Shown in pieces: positions 8,094 to 13,068 of a stretch of 13,068 nt of DNA (position 1 is the stretch's first letter; each line of letters starts with the position of its first letter). The position numbers and the translations under genes are program-made. The notes under the pieces were generated by a model. It saw only the letters and a program-made list of their open reading frames with translations, ran no database searches and had not been told where the DNA came from. Source of the stretch: Longicatena sp. Lineage in GTDB: Bacteria > Bacillota_I > Bacilli_A > Erysipelotrichales > Erysipelotrichaceae. The stretch lies in contig JAHHST010000041.1 in the NCBI GenBank assembly GCA_020025055.1, positions 1 to 13,068 of the forward strand, read 5' to 3'.

Positions 8094-9173
8094 CTATTTT
8101 GCGCTCCTTTCATCAATCATTTTACAGAAATCATCAAAGATATATTTACAATCATCAGCTCCTGGAGCTGCTTCAGGTTGGAATGCTACTGAAATAATAG
8201 GATATGTTTCATGCTCTAATCCTTCAATAGTTTCATCATTTAATGCTTTATATGTTACTTTTAATCCAGTACCTTTTAATGAATCTGGATCAACTGCAAA
8301 TCCATGATTTTGTGATGTAAATTCAACTTTATTTTTCTTTAAATTTCTTACTGGAATACTATTTCCATGATGTCCAACTTTCATTTTTACAACTTTTGCA
8401 CCACATGCAGTCGCAATGATTTCATGTCCTAATCCAATACCTAATAAAGGTAATTTTCCTAACAATGTTTTACAAGTTTCTACTGTTTCCCAAATATCGC
8501 TTGGTGCACCTGGCCCACTTGTAAATACAACAGCATCCGGATGAATTGCCATAATATCTTCTGCACTCATATTATAAGGAACAACAACTAAGTCGCATCC
8601 TCTTACATTAAATTCACGAATTGTTGAAAATTTCGTTCCATTATCAATCATCACTACTTTATGTCCACGAGATGGAATTGGAAATGGTTTATGTGTTGAA
8701 ACTTGTTGTACCCCATCATGAGGTAATTCTCTATTTCTTAGCATCTCAACAATTTCATTTACATTTGCATCTTCATCAGCTAAAATTGCCTTCAATGTTC
8801 CATGATCACGAATTTTTCGTGTGATTTCACGAGTATCAATATCTGCAATACCTGGAATATTTTTTAATTTCATAAATTCATCTAATGTCATATCACAACG
8901 GAAATTACTTGGTGTTTCGCAGTATTCTTTTACTACAAATCCAAATACATTTGGTGAAATACTTTCAAAATCATCACGGTTAATTCCGCAATTTCCCATT
9001 GCTGGATATGTCATCATAACAATTTTTCCATAATAAGATAAATCAGAAATAATTTCTTGATAACCACTCATACCTGTTTGGAATATTAATTCCCCCATAC
9101 GAAACTGATCAGCACCAAATGCCACACCTTCATATACACTTCCATCTTCTAAAATTAAGAGTCTTTTTTTCAT
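8094..9173 (-). CDS. carA: Carbamoyl-phosphate synthase small subunit, glutaminase residues lost
   Basis: CarA normally hydrolyses glutamine and channels ammonia to CarB. The 359-residue product has the usual two parts: the CPSase small-chain N-domain (about 1-165, with FQTGMSGYQE and YPAMGNCG) and a class I amidotransferase domain (about 170-355). The amidotransferase centre is altered. The usual GICLGHQ elbow reads GIGLGHE (245-251), so the nucleophilic Cys is Gly247 (codon GGA, 8433-8435) and the next Gln is Glu251. The usual FHPEA reads FQPEA, so the catalytic His is Gln332 (CAA, 8178-8180); Glu334 remains. The usual SNGPGDP reads SGPGAP. SQNHGFAVD and the frame are intact, arguing against decay. 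The likely role is a structural or regulatory partner of an ammonia-using CarB. The start at 9173 follows GAGGAGG at 6 bases and pyrC's stop by one base; an in-frame start at 9212 would overlap pyrC. Confidence 0.93.
   Translation of the reverse strand: MKKRLLILEDGSVYEGVAFGADQFRMGELIFQTGMSGYQEIISDLSYYGKIVMMTYPAMGNCGINRDDFESISPNVFGFVVKEYCETPSNFRCDMTLDEFMKLKNIPGIADIDTREITRKIRDHGTLKAILADEDANVNEIVEMLRNRELPHDGVQQVSTHKPFPIPSRGHKVVMIDNGTKFSTIREFNVRGCDLVVVPYNMSAEDIMAIHPDAVVFTSGPGAPSDIWETVETCKTLLGKLPLLGIGLGHEIIATACGAKVVKMKVGHHGNSIPVRNLKKNKVEFTSQNHGFAVDPDSLKGTGLKVTYKALNDETIEGLEHETYPIISVAFQPEAAPGADDCKYIFDDFCKMIDERSAK
8104..8110 (-). promoter_or_regulatory. RBS for carB
   Basis: AAAGGAG on the minus strand lies inside the end of carA, about 11 bases before the ATG at 8092. 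The spacing is slightly long but still workable. It lies between the conserved start and the in-frame TTG/ATG further upstream, supporting the shorter 1066-residue protein. Confidence 0.55.
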
Positions 9174-9174
9174 G

Positions 9175-10455
9175 TTATTCCTCCTCGTTATTATAAACGC
9201 ATTTTCCTGCACAATATGTTTTTATCATCCAACCACATGCATTTACACCATCAAATGGTGTATTTTTTCCTTTTGAATAAAATTTATTTTTATCAACTTT
9301 GCGATATGTTTCTGTATCAACAATAATGAAATCAGCATCATATCCCTCAGCTAATTTTCCTTTTTTATCCATACCAAATCGTTTAGCAGGAGCTTCACTC
9401 ATCCAATGAACTAATTGTTCTAAAGTAAAGATTCCTTCCTCTTTCACAAATTTTGTATATAATAATGGGAAAGCTGTTTCTAATGATACGATACCAAATG
9501 GAGCTGTTTCCATTCCTTTTTGTTTTTCTTCTTCTGCATGTGGAGCATGATCATTTGCGATCATGTCTATCGTACCATTAAGTAGACCTTGAATCAATGC
9601 TTCTTGGTCTTCTTTGCTACGTAATGGTGGATTCATTTTATAATTGGTATTTTTCACATCCATTTCATTCAATAACAAATGGTGTGCTGTTACTTCTCCA
9701 CTGCAGTCAACTCCAAGTTGTTTATATTCTTTTAAATATGCAACACTTTCTTTTGCACTCATATGGCAAACATGATATCGTCCACCAACTTCTTTAACTA
9801 AATCTAAATCTCTTTTAAATTGCGCATATTCACATGCGCTTGGAATTCCTAAATATCCTAATTCTTTATTTCGAATTCCTTCATGCATACATGCTTTTGG
9901 TCTGCGATAGCTCATATCTTCTGTATGTGCAACTATGATTCCATCATTTTCTTTGCATTTTTCCATCGCTTTTCTCATCATTTCATCTGATGCAACCCCT
10001 ACACCATCATCTGAAAAAGCATGTATTCCTAATTTTGATAATTCTTTCATATCTGAAATTTCTTTACCTGATTCCCCTTTAGTAATACAAGCATATGGAA
10101 TTACATTTACAACAGCATCATTTTCAATTTTTTGCATATAAGCTTTCATTGTATCTACATTATCTGGATAAGGTTTTACATTAGGCATTGCCATAATGGT
10201 TGTAAACCCTCCGTGTGCGGCTGCCTTCGTTCCTGTTGCAATAGTTTCTTTATGTTCAAATCCTGGTTCACGCAAATGTACATGGACATCAATCAAACCA
10301 GGTAAAACAACATTTCCTTTTGCATCAATAATATCATAGACATCATCCTCAGCAAGATTACTTCCGATTTTTTTTATTCCTTTATCATCAAATAACATAT
10401 CTACTTGTTGAAGTACACCATTGATTAGTAATCTACCATTTTTTAGAAGTTTCAT
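9175..10455 (-). CDS. pyrC: Dihydroorotase (type I)
   Basis: PyrC cyclises carbamoyl aspartate to dihydroorotate in the cytoplasm. The 426-residue length and motifs mark a type I dihydroorotase of the amidohydrolase superfamily. They are PGLIDVHVHLREPG with His58, His60 and Arg62; the metal-bridging region AFSDDGVGV with Asp149/Asp150; AHTED with His177; YHVCHMSA with His231; and the catalytic NDHAPH with Asp302. The bridging ligand is an Asp, as in other Gram-positive type I enzymes, rather than the carboxylated Lys of type II. ATG 10455 follows AGGAGG at 6 bases, and the longer in-frame start at 10494 would overlap pyrB. The 10-base gap after pyrB is the largest spacing in the operon. All visible catalytic residues are present. 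Confidence 0.97.
   Translation of the reverse strand: MKLLKNGRLLINGVLQQVDMLFDDKGIKKIGSNLAEDDVYDIIDAKGNVVLPGLIDVHVHLREPGFEHKETIATGTKAAAHGGFTTIMAMPNVKPYPDNVDTMKAYMQKIENDAVVNVIPYACITKGESGKEISDMKELSKLGIHAFSDDGVGVASDEMMRKAMEKCKENDGIIVAHTEDMSYRRPKACMHEGIRNKELGYLGIPSACEYAQFKRDLDLVKEVGGRYHVCHMSAKESVAYLKEYKQLGVDCSGEVTAHHLLLNEMDVKNTNYKMNPPLRSKEDQEALIQGLLNGTIDMIANDHAPHAEEEKQKGMETAPFGIVSLETAFPLLYTKFVKEEGIFTLEQLVHWMSEAPAKRFGMDKKGKLAEGYDADFIIVDTETYRKVDKNKFYSKGKNTPFDGVNACGWMIKTYCAGKCVYNNEEE
9180..9186 (-). promoter_or_regulatory. RBS fixing the carA start
   Basis: GAGGAGG on the minus strand covers the last codons of pyrC, 6 bases before ATG 9173. It favours this start over the upstream in-frame ATG at 9212. 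Confidence 0.75.
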
Positions 10456-10461
10456 ATATTT

Positions 10462-10467
10462 CCTCCT
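10462..10467 (-). promoter_or_regulatory. RBS fixing the pyrC start
   Basis: A full AGGAGG on the minus strand, straddling the pyrB stop codon, stands 6 bases before ATG 10455. The alternative start at 10494 lies inside pyrB with no such site. Confidence 0.75.
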
Positions 10468-11356
10468 ATTGAAAAGGTTCATAACCAAATGCACGTTTTA
10501 CAACAGCTTTACGAACTAAAACTCCATTTTGCATTTGTTTAAAAATTCGACTATTACTTGCTTCTACTAAATCCGAATCAATTTCAACACCACGATTTAC
10601 TGGTGCAGGATGCATAATAATCGCATGTTTTTTCATTTTTGAATGACGTTCTTTTGTTAATCCATATTTTTCTAAATATTCTTCTTTTGTCATTTTCATA
10701 GATTCTCCATGACGTTCATGTTGAATTCTTAGCACCATAACAACGTCAGCCCATACGATTGCTTCATCAATATCTTTATAATTATTTACATCATCCATCC
10801 ATTCACTAGGTCCACTAAAGCAAACTTCTCCACCTAATAAATCCATTGCTTCTTTAATACTATGTGCAACTCTTGAATGTTTAACATCTCCAATTACTGC
10901 AACTTTAATTCCTTCAAATGTATGGAATTCTTGATAGATTGTTAATAAATCCAATAAACATTGAGTTGGATGATTTCCACATCCATCTCCTGCATTTAAA
11001 ATTGGAATATTTATATTTTCTAATTGTTTGAAATATTCATCTTCACTATGACGAATAACAACAGCATCATAACCAATGCTTTCAAATGTTTTTACTGTAT
11101 CATATAATGTCTCGCCTTTTTCAACACTGCTTCCCTTTGCCATAAAATCCTCAACTTTTGCTCCTAATTGAAGTTCCGCTGACGCAAATGAAAAATGTGT
11201 TCTTGTGCTTGGCTCAAAAAAAAGATTAGCAATCAACGTACGACGAGGAAATTGCCAATCCGATTGAGAACAAGAAAAAGCTTCAGCATCATGCAAAATG
11301 CTCATAATATCTTCTTTTGATAAATCACCAATTCTAAGTAAACTATTCTTATTCAT
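10466..11356 (-). CDS. pyrB: Aspartate carbamoyltransferase catalytic subunit
   Basis: PyrB condenses carbamoyl phosphate and aspartate, the committed pyrimidine step. The 296 residues fit the catalytic chain of the B. subtilis type. The carbamoyl-phosphate motif FFEPSTRTHFSF (46-57) holds Ser50, Thr51, Arg52 and Thr53. The loop GSSVEKGET (75-83) contains the Ser and Lys that reach across subunits. HPTQ (129-132) and the aspartate-site segment MHPAPVNRG are intact. There is no pyrI regulatory gene next to it, so allosteric control of the E. coli kind is unlikely; control is expected at the leader RNA. It is the first gene of the operon, with AGGAGG (minus 11369-11364) 7 bases before its ATG, downstream of the attenuator. 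Confidence 0.97.
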   Translation of the reverse strand: MNKNSLLRIGDLSKEDIMSILHDAEAFSCSQSDWQFPRRTLIANLFFEPSTRTHFSFASAELQLGAKVEDFMAKGSSVEKGETLYDTVKTFESIGYDAVVIRHSEDEYFKQLENINIPILNAGDGCGNHPTQCLLDLLTIYQEFHTFEGIKVAVIGDVKHSRVAHSIKEAMDLLGGEVCFSGPSEWMDDVNNYKDIDEAIVWADVVMVLRIQHERHGESMKMTKEEYLEKYGLTKERHSKMKKHAIIMHPAPVNRGVEIDSDLVEASNSRIFKQMQNGVLVRKAVVKRAFGYEPFQ

Positions 11357-11375
11357 AATCTTACCTCCTGATTAG

Positions 11376-11408
11376 AAAAAAAGCCCCTTGTATACACAAA
11401 AGGACCTT
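11376..11408 (-). terminator. Attenuator terminator in the pyr leader
   Basis: On the minus strand a hairpin forms between 11408-11396 and 11391-11379. Eight pairs (two of them G-U) lie next to the GTAT loop, then one U-C mismatch and four more pairs, followed by a T run to 11376. It ends only about 20 bases before pyrB. The left arm, AAGGTCCTTTT, is the same segment that can pair with the upstream antiterminator arm, so the two structures exclude each other. Confidence 0.85.
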
Positions 11409-11468
11409 CTATAGGTATCTTAAATCTACGCCTTCATAACCTCTCTGGATTATTTTAAAGGACCTTTT
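11398..11468 (-). promoter_or_regulatory. Antiterminator of the pyr leader
   Basis: AAAAGGTCCTT (minus 11468-11458) can pair with AAGGTCCTTTT (11408-11398) over 11 positions with one central U-U mismatch. This pairing uses up the left arm of the terminator and also the CCTT at the foot of the PyrR-binding hairpin. It therefore gives the classical three-way switch: with no PyrR bound the antiterminator forms and the operon is read. The pairing was found by eye, without energy calculation. Confidence 0.7.
11431..11461 (-). ncRNA. PyrR-binding loop (anti-antiterminator) of the pyr leader RNA
   Basis: The minus strand carries ATAATCCAGAGAGGTTAT (11453-11436), which contains the conserved PyrR-recognition core AUCCAGAGAGGUU. 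It is flanked by CCTT (11461-11458) and AAGG (11434-11431), which close the lower stem. In Bacillus-type leaders PyrR bound to UMP or UTP stabilises this hairpin, blocks the antiterminator and lets the terminator form. The position before pyrB matches known family members. The pyrR gene is not in the window and must act in trans. Confidence 0.92.
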
Positions 11469-11479
11469 TTCTAACCTAT

Positions 11480-11507
11480 ATTTTACCATAACTCATCAAT
11501 ATTACAA
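11480..11507 (-). promoter_or_regulatory. Promoter of the pyr operon
   Basis: On the minus strand TTGTAA (11507-11502) and TAAAAT (11485-11480) are 16 bases apart, with TATGG before the -10 giving an extended -10 element. Transcription would start near 11472, making a leader of roughly 115 bases that includes the whole PyrR switch. The -35 begins only 7 bases after the stop codon of the preceding gene. Confidence 0.75.
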
Positions 11508-11514
11508 GATTTTT

Positions 11515-11943
11515 TTATAAAATTATTACATCTAATTTTTGATTTTGTTTCTTTACAAATTGATTACTATATATACAAAAATTAGAAAATTTAGAAAGAA
11601 GCTTTTTATCTTTTATTAAAATTTGATAAATATATTCTTGCTTAATTACTGGATCACGAAATTGAAATAAAAATGAATATTGAAAGTAATATGCATATAA
11701 TTCTTCCTCTGTACAGATTTGAAACTTTGATAAATGTGATGTATACGATATAAGTGTATGAATACAATCAAATACAAGTAACTCTAACTGTTTTAATTTC
11801 TTATTGATCTTAGAACTATGGATATATGGATTACGCTCCCACCATGGTGCATCTTGTATTTCTAAAAGTATCTTCTTAATTTCTCCTACATACAACAACA
11901 ATTTTGCACCATCCAATTCTAGCATTCTTATACTGTGCTTCAT
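11515..11943 (-). CDS. Hypothetical protein coupled to the exonuclease gene
   Basis: I do not recognise this 142-residue protein. It has no signal peptide, no membrane segment and no known motif. It is mostly helix-forming, with a Lys-rich stretch SSKINKKLKQLE near 43-54, a Trp pair near 34-35 and a Tyr/Phe-rich middle section (ELYAYYFQYSFLFQF near 81-95). The ATG shares one base with the stop of the upstream exonuclease gene (TAATG), and only a weak AAGAG-like site precedes it, so translation probably depends on the upstream gene. An internal ATG at 11925 is possible but has no clear site. No terminator separates it from the pyr promoter. It may be a partner of the exonuclease, but that is inferred only from position. 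Confidence 0.7.
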   Translation of the reverse strand: MKHSIRMLELDGAKLLLYVGEIKKILLEIQDAPWWERNPYIHSSKINKKLKQLELLVFDCIHTLISYTSHLSKFQICTEEELYAYYFQYSFLFQFRDPVIKQEYIYQILIKDKKLLSKFSNFCIYSNQFVKKQNQKLDVIIL

Positions 11944-12902
11944 TAGGAAATAGCTCTTTTCATAATTTTTTCTACCATGGTAGCATTTCGATAATTCAAC
12001 TCATATTTTCGAACACATTCTTTTTCATGGTGAATAAATTTAATTTGAATCGATGGTAATTTATCATATAAATCAATTTTCATCCAAAGCTTCAATTCTT
12101 CATAAGGATATCTACTATTATCTAAGACGTATGAATCTTTCTTCCAGTGCATATAAGCACTAGACTCTCTATTTTCCCATAGTTGAAACTGCTCAATCAC
12201 TTCTACTAATAAAGGAATTTTAACAAACTCTTTAGGGTACATTTCAAACTGTTCGATTAATAATTTACGTAATCGCTCCGTCTGTTTCTTTTTTGCCTCT
12301 ATACGTTTTTTTTCTTTTCGATTTACAATATCAATAATTTTGTGCTTATTTTGAATATTCCCATTTAAATATTTTATATGTATCTGCATCAAATCTAGAG
12401 CATCTGTTAAAGCATTATGAATTACTTTTCCTTCAATATCATAAACTAGCTTCATATCATCTAAAGATAGTGTTGGTGAAACAACTTTATTTTGAAAACA
12501 AACATATTGTGAAATTTCTTTTTGTAAATCTTGAATTTCGTTAATAAAATTACATTTTATATTATGAATTTGACAATTTCTCATCAATGTTCTTTGATCA
12601 TCTGGTCCACATGCATAAAACTCCATATCTTCAATCTTTCCATATAGTAAAAGCCAATTCTTAAAATTGTGAATTACAGTATATAAATTTGGAGCATTTA
12701 ATATATCTTCATTTTTTAATCGTGTAATTTTTTTCACAACTGGAGTAAGCTTTTTAAAATATTTAGGACAAACCAGTGAATAAAACTCATCTATTTTCTT
12801 TGAATGATTGCAAATTACAGCACCAATGCTAATAACTGCTTGTTCAAATTTGTTTTTATAATGGACTGCATCAAACTCAGCATCTATATATACTCGAATC
12901 AT
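11943..12902 (-). CDS. DEDDh-family 3'-5' exonuclease-like protein with C-terminal extension
   Basis: The first 180 of 319 residues resemble the RNase T / DNA polymerase III epsilon exonuclease family. Exo I is DAEFD with Asp7 and Glu9, followed by AVISIGAVI. Exo II is GPDDQRTL with Asp101/Asp102. Exo III is HNALTDALDL with His162 and Asp167, giving the DEDDh set for two-metal hydrolysis. The substrate, DNA or RNA, cannot be told. A strongly basic segment (about 195-214, many Lys and Arg) leads to a C-terminal part of about 105 residues that I do not recognise, with Trp- and Tyr-rich stretches; it may bind nucleic acid. ATG 12902 follows GAGGT at 6 bases and a good promoter. Relatives such as KapD-like proteins share the nuclease core, but the extension makes a specific name unsafe. 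Confidence 0.8.
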   Translation of the reverse strand: MIRVYIDAEFDAVHYKNKFEQAVISIGAVICNHSKKIDEFYSLVCPKYFKKLTPVVKKITRLKNEDILNAPNLYTVIHNFKNWLLLYGKIEDMEFYACGPDDQRTLMRNCQIHNIKCNFINEIQDLQKEISQYVCFQNKVVSPTLSLDDMKLVYDIEGKVIHNALTDALDLMQIHIKYLNGNIQNKHKIIDIVNRKEKKRIEAKKKQTERLRKLLIEQFEMYPKEFVKIPLLVEVIEQFQLWENRESSAYMHWKKDSYVLDNSRYPYEELKLWMKIDLYDKLPSIQIKFIHHEKECVRKYELNYRNATMVEKIMKRAIS

Positions 12903-12922
12903 ATATTTACCTCACTTATTTC

Positions 12923-12951
12923 ATTATAATAATATTTAAGAAAGAAAGCAA
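12923..12951 (-). promoter_or_regulatory. Promoter of the exonuclease unit
   Basis: On the minus strand TTGCTT (12951-12946) and a perfect TATAAT (12928-12923) are separated by 17 bases, the ideal sigma-A spacing. Transcription would start near 12916, leaving a short 5' UTR that contains the GAGGT ribosome site. Confidence 0.75.
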
Positions 12952-13026
12952 TCGTAATCTAAAATAGGCATTTATTTATGATTCCTTTTTTTTACATCAT
13001 ACTATATAAGGAAAGGAGATATATCT
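12952..13026 (+). promoter_or_regulatory. Intergenic region upstream of the divergent gene, with RBS
   Basis: This stretch separates two divergent genes. AAAGGAGAT (13012-13020) is a strong ribosome binding site, and its AGGAG core is 8 bases before the ATG at 13027. A TACTAT or TATATA element near 13000-13008 may be the -10, but no good -35 is seen at normal spacing. An eight-T tract lies at 12986-12993. The ribosome site is sound, the promoter is only suggested. Confidence 0.5.
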
Positions 13027-13068
13027 ATGACATCATATACAATCAAAGAAGGAGATTATGGAATTAGT
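13027..13068 (+). CDS. Start of a divergent gene, cut by the window end
   Basis: Only 14 codons are present, reading MTSYTIKEGDYGIS. The strong AAAGGAGAT site upstream and the divergent position after the exonuclease promoter make a real start likely. Too little is visible to assign a family. Confidence 0.6.
   Translation, partial: MTSYTIKEGDYGIS

Noticed and set aside
8092..8116. Longer carB start (TTG 8116 or ATG 8113)
   Set aside because: The conserved family N-terminus starts with MPKRTDIKK at 8092, and the AAAGGAG site lies between the two candidate starts.
8094..9173. carA as a decaying pseudogene
   Set aside because: The frame is intact at normal length, starts and stops fit the operon junctions, and non-catalytic motifs are well preserved, so functional change is more likely than decay.
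11426..11437. Tiny frame ATG-AAG-GCG-TAG in the pyr leader, just after the AGAGAGG sequence
   Set aside because: The AGAGAGG belongs to the PyrR-binding loop, the spacing to ATG is too short, and three codons are compatible with chance.
32..12902. All complete genes end in TAA or TAG, suggesting a reassigned TGA codon
   Set aside because: Under a TGA-as-Trp code internal TGA codons would break the frames; none do, and Trp is TGG. Absence of TGA stops in about a dozen AT-rich genes can be chance.

Overview
The window comes from an AT-rich, low-GC Gram-positive bacterium (Bacillota). The gene content, strong AGGAGG-type ribosome binding sites and A+T-biased codons suggest an Erysipelotrichia- or Clostridia-like lineage; the genus cannot be fixed from the sequence alone. 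TGG is the Trp codon and no gene is interrupted by TGA, so the ordinary bacterial code applies. Apart from the last 42 bases, every gene lies on the minus strand, so biological order runs from high to low coordinates.

Layout in transcription order. (1) 12902-11515: a two-gene unit with its own sigma-A-type promoter, encoding a DEDDh-type 3'-5' exonuclease with a C-terminal extension, overlapping an unrecognised 142-residue protein. (2) 11507-1841: a complete de novo UMP operon, pyrB-pyrC-carA-carB-pyrK-pyrD-pyrF-pyrE, in the same gene order as the corresponding part of the Bacillus subtilis pyr operon. It has an extended -10 promoter, a 5' leader with a PyrR-binding loop and an attenuator, and a strong terminator after pyrE. 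Junctions after pyrB-pyrC are one-base gaps or one-base TAATG overlaps. (3) 1840-1771: two exact 35-bp tandem repeats; the last carries the -35 element of the next promoter. (4) 1713-1087: a PhoU-like DUF47 protein. (5) 1048-32: asnA, ammonia-dependent asparagine synthetase, followed by a hairpin at the window edge. On the plus strand only the start of a divergent gene is visible at 13027.

How the genes work together. CarA/CarB make carbamoyl phosphate, PyrB joins it to aspartate, PyrC closes the ring, PyrD/PyrK (class 1B, NAD-linked) oxidise dihydroorotate, PyrE adds PRPP and PyrF decarboxylates to UMP. Transcription is predicted to be attenuated by PyrR in response to uridine nucleotides; pyrR itself is not in the window.

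The most striking observation is in CarA. The glutaminase nucleophile (Cys in the usual GICLGHQ elbow) is Gly247, the catalytic His (usual FHPEA) is Gln332, and the Gln after the elbow His is Glu251, while frame and the rest of the fold are preserved. This predicts a carbamoyl-phosphate synthetase that cannot hydrolyse glutamine and would depend on free ammonia, as mammalian CPS I does. The nearby AsnA is also ammonia-dependent, which fits an ammonia-rich lifestyle, though that link is inference.
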